Below are positions 18,701 to 26,749 of a stretch of DNA of 64,000 nucleotides, piece by piece. The position numbers and the translations under genes were made by a program. The notes under the pieces are model-generated. The model was not told the origin of the DNA, did not search any database, and worked only from the letters and a program-made list of their open reading frames with translations. Source of the DNA: VBCK01 sp035511515 (GTDB taxonomy: Bacteria; Pseudomonadota; Gammaproteobacteria; Burkholderiales; Burkholderiaceae_F). Within the stretch, counting starts at the first letter, position 1; every line of letters begins with the position of its first letter. The stretch is from NCBI GenBank assembly GCA_035511515.1, contig DATKFG010000092.1, positions 1-64,000 on the forward strand. The letters run 5' to 3'.

Positions 18701-19310
18701 GCGTCGCTACTCGGAGCTGGTCGATCGCGTGCGCCGTGTCGAGTCGGACCGGCTGACCGGATCCACGCAACTGTCCGAAGCGGTGGCGCGCTACTACTTC
18801 AAGCTGCTTGCATACAAGGACGAGTACGAAGTGGCGCGGCTGCATGCCGATCCGGCGTTCAGCCGCAACATCGCCGAGCAGTTCGAAGGGCCGTACCGGT
18901 TGAACTACTACCTGGCGCCGCCCATGCTGGCACGCCGCGACCCGCGCACCGGAATTGCCCGCAAAGTCCGGTTCGGTCCCTGGATGGGAGGCGTGTTCCG
19001 GGTGCTGGCGCGCTTGAAGTTCCTGCGCGGCACGCTGCTGGATCCATTCGGCTACAGCGCCGAGCGCCGCACCGAGCGTGAGCTGATCGGCGAGTACGAG
19101 CAGGTCATCGACGAGGTGCTGGCACGGCTGGACGCGCGCAATCATGCGGTGGCGATCGAGCTGGCGTCGCTGCCCGAGCGCATTCGCGGGTTCGGGCACG
19201 TGAAGGCAGCCTCGCTGCAGGCGGCACGCGAGCGCCAGTCGCAGCTGCTGGCGCGGCTGCGCGGCCAGCAGTCGGCGCGCGTCATTCCGATCCACCCGCG
19301 CGCCGCCTGA
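15747..19310 (+). CDS. Indolepyruvate ferredoxin oxidoreductase, fused large form
   Basis: Oxidises aryl-pyruvates (or other branched 2-oxoacids) to acyl-CoA with reduction of ferredoxin, using TPP and iron-sulfur clusters. About 1187 residues, the length of the fused proteobacterial form. Order: pyruvate-binding domain (GLNTAGFLTGYRGSPLGG near 55), TPP-binding domain (CPGCPHNTST near 457), a ferredoxin-type cluster site (CEGCGDCSVQSNC near 658) and a gamma domain (GVGGTGVVTVGQLIG near 746), then a C-terminal extension. ATG at 15747 (MNAPLDPDL) is preferred to GTG at 15735, from remembered starts of relatives. It stands alone between the solute-binding protein and PPK2 genes. Confidence 0.92.
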   Translation: MNAPLDPDLRQALEQASLEDRWTRERGRVYLSGTQALVRLLMLQRQRDLAAGLNTAGFLTGYRGSPLGGVDMTAARARAHLERHHVRFQPGVNEDLAATAVWGTQQVNMFAGAKYDGVFAMWYGKGPGVDRCGDVFKHANAAGTSPKGGVLVAVGDDHGAKSSTLAHQSDHILKACLIPVLFPASIQEYLDLGLHAYAMSRYAGVWVGFKCVTEVVEASTAVIVDPERVSIRLPEHFAMPPGGLNIRWPDTPLAQEARLLDHKLYAALSYCRENRLNRIEIDSPDARFGIVASGKAYLDTRQALFDLGLDEQACRRVGIRLFKCAMVWPLEARSIRDFAEGLTEILVVEEKRQVIEYQLKEELFQWIAAGKRVPRVIGKFDEKDGGEWAVPQGNWILPAADEFSPAIVAKAIAARIGKLELPADVRAGIQARLAVIAASERAALQVEPTPQRLPYFCPGCPHNTSTRVPDGSRAVAGIGCHYMVVWMDRGTSTFTQMGGEGVPWIGQAPFTSERHIFANLGDGTYFHSGFLAIRAAVAAQVPITYKILYNDAVAMTGGQHVDGVLEVPQLTRQVAAEGVQRIVVVTDEPHKYGARAAFAEGATIRPRSELDAVQRELREYPGVSVLVYDQTCANEKRRRRKRGAYPDPARRVLINELVCEGCGDCSVQSNCLAVEPYETEFGRKRRINQSSCNKDFSCLNGFCPSFVTVEGGALRRPRAAEAAPPEPAQPEIAPLPAGKSYGILITGVGGTGVVTVGQLIGTAAHLEGRAVSVLDMAGLAQKGGAVYSHVRLATRSEDLYATRIATGEADLLLGCDLIVSAGHETLSKFRPGRTRAVVNTAESPTAEFVRNPDWQSRASDLEGRIAEAIGNESDFARIDAQALATALMGDAIFTNPFMLGFAWQRGWLPLRYESLMRAIDLNGTAVPANQRAFEWGRAAAFDADAVRRAAFPAQVIEFKRFSGSVAELTGRRIEFLTSYQDTAYARRYSELVDRVRRVESDRLTGSTQLSEAVARYYFKLLAYKDEYEVARLHADPAFSRNIAEQFEGPYRLNYYLAPPMLARRDPRTGIARKVRFGPWMGGVFRVLARLKFLRGTLLDPFGYSAERRTERELIGEYEQVIDEVLARLDARNHAVAIELASLPERIRGFGHVKAASLQAARERQSQLLARLRGQQSARVIPIHPRAA

Positions 19311-19353
19311 GCGCGCTCAGTCGCGCGGCGCCTCACCGACACGTTCCGGCACC

Positions 19354-20169
19354 ATGGCCGATCCGTTCAAGCAACTGCGCCTGACCGCGCCCGGACCTGT
19401 GAAGCTGGCGCGCATCGACCCGGCGCAGCGGCCGTTTTCGGTCGGCGACAAGGAGGCGGACAAGGCCCGGCTGACCGAACTCATAGAGCGGCTGGCGACG
19501 TTTCAGGACAAGCTGTATGCGGCCAGGCGCCATAAGGTGCTGCTGGTTTTGCAGGGGATGGACACGTCCGGCAAGGACGGCACGATCCATTCGTTGTTCC
19601 AGGCGGTGAACCCGCTGGGCGTGCGCGCGGTCTCGTACAAGGTGCCGACCGCGATCGAGGCCAATCACGATTTCCTGTGGCGCCATCACCGGGACGTGCC
19701 GGCGGTGGGCGAGATCGCGATCTTCAACCGGTCGCACTACGAGGCGGTCCTCGTGGAGTACGTCACGGGTCTGATCAACGACGCCGAGCGTGAACGCCGC
19801 TACGGCCACATCCGGGCCTTCGAGCAGATGCTGGCCGACACCGGAACCACGGTCGTCAAGTGTTTTCTGCATATCAGCAAGGACGAGCAGAGGCGGCGCC
19901 TTCAGCAACGCATCGACGACCCGGACAAGCGCTGGAAAATCGACGAATCCGATCTGAAAACGCGCGCCCTGTGGAGCAATTTCCAGCACGCGTACGAGCT
20001 TGCGCTGGGAGCGACGGCTGCGCCGCACGCGCCCTGGTACATCGTGCCGTCCGACAGCAAGAGCCACCGCAACCTGATGGTGGCGCAGATCCTGCTGGAC
20101 GCTCTCGAGCAGATCGCACCGGCTTATCCGCCCGGGCCCGCCTCGCTCATCGGGGTCCGGGTCGAATAG
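19354..20169 (+). CDS. ppk2: Polyphosphate kinase 2 family protein
   Basis: Transfers phosphate between polyphosphate and nucleotides in the cytoplasm. 271 residues with a Walker A GMDTSGKDG at about 68-76, Walker B-like FNRSHYE at about 124-130, and a lid with several Arg and Lys (FLHISKDEQRRRLQQRIDDP). The NPLGVRAVSYK and HDFLWRHHRDVP segments resemble the single-domain class III group, which acts on AMP and ADP, but the class is an inference. Start at 19354, 43 bases after the oxidoreductase stop. Confidence 0.9.
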   Translation: MADPFKQLRLTAPGPVKLARIDPAQRPFSVGDKEADKARLTELIERLATFQDKLYAARRHKVLLVLQGMDTSGKDGTIHSLFQAVNPLGVRAVSYKVPTAIEANHDFLWRHHRDVPAVGEIAIFNRSHYEAVLVEYVTGLINDAERERRYGHIRAFEQMLADTGTTVVKCFLHISKDEQRRRLQQRIDDPDKRWKIDESDLKTRALWSNFQHAYELALGATAAPHAPWYIVPSDSKSHRNLMVAQILLDALEQIAPAYPPGPASLIGVRVE

Positions 20170-20325
20170 ACGAACGGATCATTTCGGCGCTCGAGCGGTC
20201 GCCTGCTGCAGTGCACGACCCGCCGGCTCACCTAAATCTGGCATTTGGAAGGCCCAGACCCACGCGAAAAGGAGGGGGTCTCCCCGATTGTCGGGAGCGG
20301 GCCTGGCTGTCAGACTGGTTAATTC

Positions 20326-20339
20326 GGACTCATGAGTCC
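20326..20339. promoter_or_regulatory. Perfect 14-bp palindrome upstream of small unknown gene
   Basis: GGACTCATGAGTCC is its own reverse complement. It lies in the 229-base gap between the PPK2 gene and the 20399 gene, next to a short AT-rich patch (GGTTAATTC). It may be an operator for a dimeric regulator; no cognate regulator is nearby. Confidence 0.3.
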
Positions 20340-20398
20340 ATTGCGTCGCGCAACCTGGCGGGGGCGGACGCGGATCCGGGACCCGGGGGGAAATCCGC

Positions 20399-20755
20399 AT
20401 GGCGGCAATTCTTCACGAATCGCTCGAGGACGTGATCGCCCGGCGCCGGCCGCAACCGCCGGAGTCGTTGCACGGCGACACGATCAAGTGGCTGGCCAGT
20501 CTGCCGTCCGACGTGCGCCCCACTTTGTTGCCCATCCAGTTCGTGCGGATTGCCAATGCGTTGGCCCGCGCGTGGCCGGCGCCGCGCGCCTGCCTCGAAT
20601 ACTTCGACGACCTGCTGATCGATCGGCGTGGCGGCCGGCAGGGATTCCCGTTCGAGGTGGCGCTCGAGATCGCCGGCCTGAAGGATCACTACGAAACCGT
20701 AGTGCATCCGACGTCGCAGACGGTCTGGGATCTGATCCTCGAAGTGCGCCGCTGA
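20399..20755 (+). CDS. Small conserved-looking protein of unknown function
   Basis: 118 residues, no signal peptide or membrane segment. The recognisable core is TIKWLASLPSDVRPTLLPIQF, followed by RIANALARAWP and YFDDLLIDRRGGRQGFP. I recall similar small uncharacterised proteins in Burkholderiales but cannot assign a function. It is probably cytoplasmic. The start ATG has a weak upstream GGGGGG site. It converges on the yfcF-like gene, 15 bases away. Confidence 0.65.
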   Translation: MAAILHESLEDVIARRRPQPPESLHGDTIKWLASLPSDVRPTLLPIQFVRIANALARAWPAPRACLEYFDDLLIDRRGGRQGFPFEVALEIAGLKDHYETVVHPTSQTVWDLILEVRR

Positions 20756-20770
20756 AACAGCGCCCGCGCC

Positions 20771-21397
20771 TCAGGCGTTTTGCGGGGCGGGCCGCTTCTG
20801 ATTGACCCACAGCTGAAGCGAGGGGCGCTCCCACTGCCTTTTCGCGTAGGTCGCAAGCCGATCCGGTACCGGGTCGCCGTTCAGCACCAGCCGGTTCAGC
20901 ATCAGCGCCAGATCGGTGTCGGCGATCGACCACTGACCGAACAGTTGCTGGCGACCGTGCTCCAACAGTTCGCCGGCGGCGGCCAGCAGCTTGCGCGCCG
21001 AAGCCTGCGCCTCGGCCGACAGCGGACGATCGGTCGGCCGGTAGAAGACGACTTCGGTCGGGCGCTCATGCCTCAGGGGCATCAGATCGCTTCGCAGCCA
21101 GGCCTGGACCTGGCGGGCGCGCGCCTTCGCCTCCGGCTCCGCCGGGTACAGCGGCGTGCCCGGATAGATGTCGTCCAGATACTCGGCAATGGCCGAGGAC
21201 TCCGACAGCGTGAAGCCGCCATCGACCAGCGTGGGGATGCGCTGCGTGATCGACGCCTTCGCAAACGCCGCCTCGCGGCATGCGCCGGCGTCCAGCTCCA
21301 TCGGGACCAGCTGGAACTCGAGATCCTTCTCGCGAAGCGCGACGAATGCCGACATCGCGTAAGGCGAAACGTAACGGGAATCGACGTAGAGCCGCAT
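20771..21397 (-). CDS. yfcF: YfcF-type glutathione S-transferase
   Basis: 208-residue cytoplasmic glutathione transferase. It has an N-terminal thioredoxin-like domain (RLYVDSRYVSPYAMSAFVAL; TLVDGGFTLSESSAIAEYL, where the ES pair binds glutathione) and a C-terminal helical domain. The blocks RARQVQAWLRSDLMP and IADTDLALMLNRLVLNGD agree closely with what I recall of E. coli YfcF, a GSH-dependent peroxidase-like enzyme. The start ATG at 21397 removes an upstream extension with no homology. Single gene, convergent with 20399-20755. Confidence 0.9.
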   Translation of the reverse strand: MRLYVDSRYVSPYAMSAFVALREKDLEFQLVPMELDAGACREAAFAKASITQRIPTLVDGGFTLSESSAIAEYLDDIYPGTPLYPAEPEAKARARQVQAWLRSDLMPLRHERPTEVVFYRPTDRPLSAEAQASARKLLAAAGELLEHGRQQLFGQWSIADTDLALMLNRLVLNGDPVPDRLATYAKRQWERPSLQLWVNQKRPAPQNA

Positions 21398-21551
21398 CGA
21401 AATCAGTGTAACAGCCGGTAAGGTTGCGGCGCACGGGTCAACCCGGGTTTCGCCGGTGACGTTGTGGCGACGGGGCCCGCTGCCCCGCGCGAAACCGCGG
21501 CGATACCCGCCGCGACGCGATACCACCCCCGCCTCACGGAGGAAACGCCGC

Positions 21552-21800
21552 ATGAAGAAACTCGTGATCGCTGCATCCGCGCTGACGCTGTTCACCGGCC
21601 TGGCGCTGGCCCAAGCCCGCGACTGGCGCGACCTGGAACGCGTGCACAAGCACATTACCGAATCGATCCATGAAATGGAGCGCGCACGCGCTGCGAACCA
21701 TTACGACATGCAAGGCCATGGCGCCCGGGCCGAGGAGTTGCTTCGCCAGGCCGAAAAGGAATTGCACGAAGCGATCGAGGCCGCCAAGGCAGCCCACTGA
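21552..21800 (+). CDS. Small helical periplasmic protein, SmbP-like
   Basis: 82 residues. A signal peptide (about 1-21, ending GLALAQA) is followed by a mature part that looks like a two-helix hairpin with regularly spaced acidic residues and a few His (HKHITESIHEMERARAANH, then ELLRQAEKELHEAIEAA). The pattern recalls the small metal-binding protein SmbP of Nitrosomonas, though it has fewer His residues. A binding role for copper or another metal is inference. ATG at 21552 follows GGAGG. Copy B of the repeat element begins 22 bases after its stop. Confidence 0.65.
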   Translation: MKKLVIAASALTLFTGLALAQARDWRDLERVHKHITESIHEMERARAANHYDMQGHGARAEELLRQAEKELHEAIEAAKAAH

Positions 21801-21821
21801 CGCCGCGTCCCCGCCGGTCCA

Positions 21822-21950
21822 CCCTCACCCCCGACCCCTCTCCCGCTGCGCGGGCGAGGGGCGATACGACGTGCCTCTGCGGACGTCGTCGAACTTGCAG
21901 CGCTCGATCGCCCCTCGCCCGCGCAGCGGGAGAGGGGTCGGGGGTGAGGG
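21822..21950. repeat. Dispersed inverted-repeat element, copy B (complete)
   Basis: Complete copy: a left arm starting CCCTCACCCCCGACCCCTCT, a variable centre of about 40 bases, and a right arm ending AGGGGTCGGGGGTGAGGG. The arms are near-perfect reverse complements of each other over about 44 bases. It lies between two convergent genes and could act as a bidirectional terminator. Confidence 0.85.
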
Positions 21951-21960
21951 GCGCATTGCT

Positions 21961-22908
21961 TCAAGAAGCCCCCGGCGCCCGACCGGGCACCTCGAGCGGC
22001 AGCCCCGAGGCGACCCACGCGTCGATGCCACCTTTGAGCGGGCGCACCCGCCGAAATCCGGCGTTCATCAGCCGCTTGGCCACGGCTGCCGCGGAGACTT
22101 CGTTCGGACAGGCGCAGTAGATGATGACCTCGTCGGCGACAGGAAGGCTGCGCAGTTCTTCGTCGGGAGCGTGCACCCCGATCCAGCGCGAACCTGGAAT
22201 CATGCCGGCTTCGCGGCTGCCAGCCGAGCGCACGTCGATCACCAGCGGGCGCGGCTCGCCCTTGAGCATCGCATGCAGCTCCTCGGCGGATACGCGCGCC
22301 ATCCGCAGCTGCCGCCGCAGGCGCTGGCGCTGCACCAGCTTGGCCAGCAGGTAAAGCGCAAAGGCACAGGCAATCGCCAACACCCCGACGCGGCCGGCCG
22401 ATGCGATGACCTGGAGGATGTCGTCGACGGCATCGCGGAAGATCCATCCCAGCGCGGCCGCCACTCCGGTCCAGATCGTGGCGCCCATCGCGTCGAACAG
22501 CACGAAGGCGAGCGTGCTGATGCCGACCACTCCGGCCATCGCAGTCGCAACGGCGCCGAAGCCGGGGACGAACTTCGCAATCAGCAGCGAAGGCGCACCC
22601 CATCGTTCGTAGATCGACTCGGTCTGCCGCACGCAGCTGTCCGGCGACAGCGAGATGCGGCACATCAGCGTCAAGACCCGCCGGCCGAAACGCGCGCCGG
22701 CGCGGAACCAGGCGTAGTCGGCCAGCAGGCAGGCGAACACGGACACCGCGATCAGCTGCGGAACGGTGTAGGCGCCCCGCGCGGAAAGCGCGGCAGTAAC
22801 GACCAGGATCGGGTAGCACGGAAGCGGCAGACCGATCTGCTCGATCAGAACCGTGACGAAGGCCAGGGCCAGCCCGTAACGAAGCACCAGGTCAACCAGC
22901 AGTTGCAT
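21961..22908 (-). CDS. DedA-family membrane protein fused to a rhodanese domain
   Basis: 315 residues. Residues 1-200 form a DedA/SNARE-associated membrane domain (AKFVPGFGAVATAMAGVVG is the typical core; several hydrophobic segments). Residues about 208-302 form a rhodanese domain with the active-site loop YCACPNEVSA, candidate catalytic Cys265 or Cys267. DedA proteins act in lipid flipping and membrane homeostasis; rhodanese domains handle sulfane sulfur or sense redox state. It is the last gene of the MCE operon, and its ATG overlaps the lipoprotein stop by 1 base, so it is likely co-translated. A role in phospholipid handling beside the Mla genes is inference. Confidence 0.88.
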   Translation of the reverse strand: MQLLVDLVLRYGLALAFVTVLIEQIGLPLPCYPILVVTAALSARGAYTVPQLIAVSVFACLLADYAWFRAGARFGRRVLTLMCRISLSPDSCVRQTESIYERWGAPSLLIAKFVPGFGAVATAMAGVVGISTLAFVLFDAMGATIWTGVAAALGWIFRDAVDDILQVIASAGRVGVLAIACAFALYLLAKLVQRQRLRRQLRMARVSAEELHAMLKGEPRPLVIDVRSAGSREAGMIPGSRWIGVHAPDEELRSLPVADEVIIYCACPNEVSAAAVAKRLMNAGFRRVRPLKGGIDAWVASGLPLEVPGRAPGAS

Positions 22909-23552
22909 CAGTTGGGCATCCGCGTTACGGCTTCTTCCAGGTCGCGCAGCGCGTCCTCGAACGCGAGCGAAAGCGCTGCGACTTCGCGCTCGGGGCCGGC
23001 GCCGTTGACCGCCTCGGTGCGCGTGAAGGTCCGGTCCAGCAGCACCTGGTACGGCTGCGCGTTCCCGATCAGCAGGAAGCGCACCGTTATACGCGAGGCC
23101 GCGGGCTGCCCCGGGCGCCGATCGATGACCGCCTCCAGCAGATTCGTTTCCAGCGTCAGCGTGGCGTCGGCACGGCTGTCATAGGACAGCACGCGCTCGA
23201 ACAGCTGGCGCGCGTCGAGCCAGTTTCGCATGGCGTCGGTCCACATCGAAACCGGGTTGGCGGCGAACTCGGCGTACGGATCGGCCGCAAACCCGAGCTG
23301 TGATTGCCGCACCACCAGACTGCGCCCTGAAAACGGCGCGGCCACGACGACCGCCGCGACATAGACGGCCGCGGCCGCCTTGCGCTGCGGGCGCGCGCCG
23401 CCCGCGCCGGGATCGAGTTGAACCAGGAACGCCTGGCGCGGCGGCGGGTCGGCGACGCTGCCGCAGCCAGCGGTCAGCGCGAGCAGCGCGGCCGGCACCA
23501 GTCGGAACCACGGCGCAACAGCGAGCCCGGCCACGATTCGGTATCCGCGCAT
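22908..23552 (-). CDS. ABC-type transport auxiliary lipoprotein, PqiC-like
   Basis: 214 residues with a lipobox (ALTAGC, Cys near 29), hence an outer-membrane or periplasmic lipoprotein. The body (VVVAAPFSGRSLVVRQSQLGF, DPYAEFAANPVSMWTDAMRN) is typical of the PqiC/YmbA family that partners MCE proteins in lipid transport across the periplasm. It lies 2 bases after the MCE gene and overlaps the DedA gene by 1 base. ATG at 23552 is chosen because the signal peptide begins within the first 30 residues. Confidence 0.85.
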   Translation of the reverse strand: MRGYRIVAGLAVAPWFRLVPAALLALTAGCGSVADPPPRQAFLVQLDPGAGGARPQRKAAAAVYVAAVVVAAPFSGRSLVVRQSQLGFAADPYAEFAANPVSMWTDAMRNWLDARQLFERVLSYDSRADATLTLETNLLEAVIDRRPGQPAASRITVRFLLIGNAQPYQVLLDRTFTRTEAVNGAGPEREVAALSLAFEDALRDLEEAVTRMPN

Positions 23553-23554
23553 CG

Positions 23555-24622
23555 CTATCTCTGCAGCGGCGCCGGCGGCGTCGAAAACAACACCGCCGAG
23601 GGCTGGCGCTTGAGCACTTCAGTGAGCTGCCGCAGGTTTTCGCTGACCTGCAGCAGATTATCGACCGCTTCCCCGAGCTCGCCTTCGCGGCTGGCCAGCA
23701 GACGATCGACCCGGCGCATGACCTGATCGGCCCGCGCGATGAGCGACGGCAGGGCGGGGTCCTCCGCCAGCTTGCGCGTCTGCGCGGCCGTCGCCTTCAA
23801 GTCCTGCGCGATGCCGCCCCACACCGGGCTGCCGATGGCCTGCTGCAGCGCGCGATTGGTATCGCGCACCTCGGCCAGCAGCGCGTGTGTGTCCTGCCCG
23901 ATCTGGGCGAACGGTATCGCTTCGACCTCGCGCAGCGTCGACTGGGCGCGACTCGAAATGTCGGACGCGTCGATCGCCTCGATGGCCCGGTCCAAGGAAG
24001 CCAGCAGTTTGTTCAGGTTCAAGACGGTCGTTTCCAGGTCCAGCCGCTGAACCTTGGCCAGCGTCTGCTCGGCCGCATCGACGATCTGGGTCACGGTGCT
24101 GCGCGCCGAAGGTACGTAGAAGTGTTCCGGCGTCCAGTCGATCGGCACCGGCGTATTGGCCGCCGGGTCCACGTAGTCCATCTCCAGGTAGTTGGTTCCC
24201 GTCAGGCCTTGCGAGGCCAGGCGGATCCGCAGACCCTTGGCGATCTCCTTCTGGCGGTTTGCCTCGTCCCACGTTTCGCGGATGCCGACCAGCTTGGGCC
24301 GCACATGCGCCTCGACCAGCACATAGCGCTTCGGATTGTGCGAGGGGTTTTCCATCTCGTACTTCTCGTAGGTGAAACCGATGTGCGTCACCTGCCCGAG
24401 GACCACGCCGCGGTATTTGACCTTGGAGCCGATGTCGAGGCCCTGAACGCTTTCGTCGAAATAGGTTTCGAGTATCACCGAGCGCCGGAACAAGCGCGAG
24501 CCGCCCAGCGCCAGTATCACGGCGACGCACAGCACCACTGCCAGCAAAGCGAAAGTGCCGACCCGGACCAAGCGCGGGTCGGTCCTCCTGGAACGGGTGA
24601 CGCGATCGGGCGTCTGGCTCAT
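23555..24622 (-). CDS. MCE-domain (MlaD-type) protein
   Basis: 355 residues. One N-terminal membrane helix (about 20-38, VGTFALLAVVLCVAVILAL), an MCE domain (about 42-135, LETYFDESVQGLDIGSKVKY) and a long C-terminal helical region rich in coiled-coil text (AEQTLAKVQRLDLETTVLN). MCE proteins form hexameric lipid-carrying rings or tubes in the periplasm. The start ATG at 24622 overlaps the stop of the ATPase gene (ATGA); an earlier in-frame ATG at 24667 would lie inside that gene. It is longer than E. coli MlaD (about 180) and closer to the longer paralogs. Confidence 0.9.
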   Translation of the reverse strand: MSQTPDRVTRSRRTDPRLVRVGTFALLAVVLCVAVILALGGSRLFRRSVILETYFDESVQGLDIGSKVKYRGVVLGQVTHIGFTYEKYEMENPSHNPKRYVLVEAHVRPKLVGIRETWDEANRQKEIAKGLRIRLASQGLTGTNYLEMDYVDPAANTPVPIDWTPEHFYVPSARSTVTQIVDAAEQTLAKVQRLDLETTVLNLNKLLASLDRAIEAIDASDISSRAQSTLREVEAIPFAQIGQDTHALLAEVRDTNRALQQAIGSPVWGGIAQDLKATAAQTRKLAEDPALPSLIARADQVMRRVDRLLASREGELGEAVDNLLQVSENLRQLTEVLKRQPSAVLFSTPPAPLQR

Positions 24623-25395
24623 GGCGTGGCCTCCTCGGGCTCGCGATTGAAGAACCGGTGCACCCATGGATTGTCGCTGTGATCGCGCAGTTGTCCCGGA
24701 GTGCCGGTGGCGATGATGCCGCGCGTGCGCGGATCGAGCATGATCACACGGTCGGCAATCGCGAAAATGCTGGCAAGCTCGTGGCTGACGACGACGAACG
24801 TGATGCCGAGCGTGCGCGCCAGCCGCAGGATCAAGCGGTCGAGCCCGGCCGACGTGATCGGATCCAGGCCCGCCGATGGCTCGTCCAGGAACATGATGGC
24901 CGGATCCAGCGCCATCGCGCGGGCGATCGCGGCCCGCTTCTGCATGCCCCCGCTCAGCTCGGCCGGCAAGCGGTGCACGGCGGTTGCCAGTCCCACCAGA
25001 TACAGCTTGGTGCGCGCCACCAGGTCGATCGCGTCATCGTCGAATTCGGTGAACTGCTCCAGCGGCAGCCGCACGTTCTCCAGCGTGCTCATCGAGCCGA
25101 ACAACGCCCCCATCTGGTACATCACCCCGAATTTGCGCATGATCGCGCGGCGCGCCGCGCCGTCGGCGGTCACGATGTCGTCGCCGTCGATCGCGATGCG
25201 GCCGTGCAGCGGCTGCTGCAGCCCGATCATGTGCTTCAGCAGGGTGCTCTTGCCCGAGCCCGATCCGCCCAGGATCACGAACACCTCGCCGCGCAGGACC
25301 CGGAAAGACACATCCTGCAGCAGCACGGTGTCTTCGCCGTCGGCCGAGTACCCGATCGTCAGGTTGTCGACCTCGATGATGGATTGCGCCGACAT
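24619..25395 (-). CDS. ABC transporter ATP-binding protein, MlaF-type
   Basis: 258-residue cytoplasmic ATPase of an MCE lipid transporter. Walker A GGSGSGKST near 43-51, signature LSGGMQKR near 146, Walker B IMFLDEPSAGLD near 167, and the switch His in VVVSHEL. The VMYQMGALFGSMSTLENV segment after the Q-loop is characteristic of the MlaF group. It sits 6 bases downstream of the permease and overlaps the MCE gene by 4 bases. Confidence 0.93.
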   Translation of the reverse strand: MSAQSIIEVDNLTIGYSADGEDTVLLQDVSFRVLRGEVFVILGGSGSGKSTLLKHMIGLQQPLHGRIAIDGDDIVTADGAARRAIMRKFGVMYQMGALFGSMSTLENVRLPLEQFTEFDDDAIDLVARTKLYLVGLATAVHRLPAELSGGMQKRAAIARAMALDPAIMFLDEPSAGLDPITSAGLDRLILRLARTLGITFVVVSHELASIFAIADRVIMLDPRTRGIIATGTPGQLRDHSDNPWVHRFFNREPEEATP

Positions 25396-25401
25396 CCGCG
25401 C

Positions 25402-26529
25402 TCAGAATCCGAACAAGTTGAACAGCACGGCGAACAGCCCGTCGAACACGACGATCATCACGATGGCGCTGACGACGGCGCGCGTGGCGGCCTGCCCGAC
25501 CGCCTGCGGTCCGCCGATTGTCTCCAGCCCGCGCAGACAGCCGATCGCGGCGACCAGAAAGGCGAACACCGCCGACTTGAACAGCCCCCCGATGAAGTCG
25601 CCGATCGAAACGACGCCTATTATCTGCTTGAAATAGGTGACCAGCGGAATGTTGAACGACAGCAGCACCAGGCCACCGCCGATCACTCCGACGATTCCGG
25701 CGTAGATCGTCAACAGCGGCGTCACGAATATCGTGGCCAGCAGGCGCGGAACCACCAGAAAGCGCAGTGGATCGAGCGCCATCGTCGTCAAGGCGTCGAT
25801 TTCCTCGTTGACCTTCATCGTGCCGATCTCGGCCGCGAAGGCCGCGCCGGTCCGTCCGGCCAGCACGATCGACGTCATCAACGGCGCCAGCTCCCGAAAC
25901 ATCGACAGTCCGATCAGATTGGCCACCAGCACCTCGGCGCCGTACTGACGCATCGGCACCGCGGACTGGTAGGCCAGCACGACCCCCATCAGGAAGGCGA
26001 TCAGCGTCACGACCGGCAGCCCGTTGACTCCCATCTGCTCGGCTACGCCCAGTACTTCCTTCCAGCGCACGCTCGAAGGGTGCCGCAGCTGGTACGACAG
26101 GCAGTCGAGCACGCGCAGCAAATAATCGGCCTGCCGCCTCAGATCGCCGGCGAGCTGCAGCGAGCCGCGGCCCAGCTGCTCGATCAGCGACAGCCGGGCC
26201 GCTGGCGGGGGCACCGCCTCGTCGTCCAGTGCGGCGTGATCGAACTGGCCCAGAAGCTCTGCAAAGCGCGGCGCCAGATTGGTGATCGTGACGCGCCCGC
26301 CCTGCCGGTTGCCTTCGCGCAGCAGGTCGATCAGGAACGCGATACCCGAGCCGTCGCAATACGTGACGCCGCCGGCGTCCACCCGCAGCGGCGAGGCACC
26401 ATTTTCACGCACCGCGGCGCGCGCGCCGGGCCAAATCGGGGGCAGTGTGCGGGCGTCCAGCGTGCCGCGCAGCGCGACGACGCTTTCCCCAGCCCCTCGA
26501 CGGAATTCCATCGCGGCGGTGCTATTCAT
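25402..26529 (-). CDS. MlaE-family permease with N-terminal STAS domain
   Basis: 375 residues. Residues about 8-95 form a STAS domain (ESVVALRGTLDARTLPPIW; VTYCDGSGIAFLIDLL), equivalent to the separate MlaB subunit. Residues 120-375 form an MlaE permease with the family motif ELAPLMTSIVLAGRTGAAFAA and about five membrane helices. It is therefore a natural MlaB-MlaE fusion. First gene of the operon STAS-MlaE, MlaF, MlaD, PqiC-like, DedA-rhodanese. ATG at 26529 is chosen; upstream in-frame sequence belongs to the divergent promoter region. The 220-base gap to the divergent amidohydrolase gene should hold both promoters. Confidence 0.92.
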   Translation of the reverse strand: MNSTAAMEFRRGAGESVVALRGTLDARTLPPIWPGARAAVRENGASPLRVDAGGVTYCDGSGIAFLIDLLREGNRQGGRVTITNLAPRFAELLGQFDHAALDDEAVPPPAARLSLIEQLGRGSLQLAGDLRRQADYLLRVLDCLSYQLRHPSSVRWKEVLGVAEQMGVNGLPVVTLIAFLMGVVLAYQSAVPMRQYGAEVLVANLIGLSMFRELAPLMTSIVLAGRTGAAFAAEIGTMKVNEEIDALTTMALDPLRFLVVPRLLATIFVTPLLTIYAGIVGVIGGGLVLLSFNIPLVTYFKQIIGVVSIGDFIGGLFKSAVFAFLVAAIGCLRGLETIGGPQAVGQAATRAVVSAIVMIVVFDGLFAVLFNLFGF

Positions 26530-26749
26530 CGGACCGGTTTTCCTCGCGCCATCGCGACCCGATGCGCGTACATGAAGAAGTCTAACGGCCCTGTCGCACG
26601 CGCAGCCCCCGCCTGCGGTTCTGATAACCCTGATTGCGGTAGGTTCTGAGTCCGCCGCGCAGCGGGCCCCCGTAAACTGCGTCGGCCCATGCGGCGCCAG
26701 GGCTGCGTTGCGCGCGGGGCTTGACGCCATCGATAGCGGAGAAAGCGGC

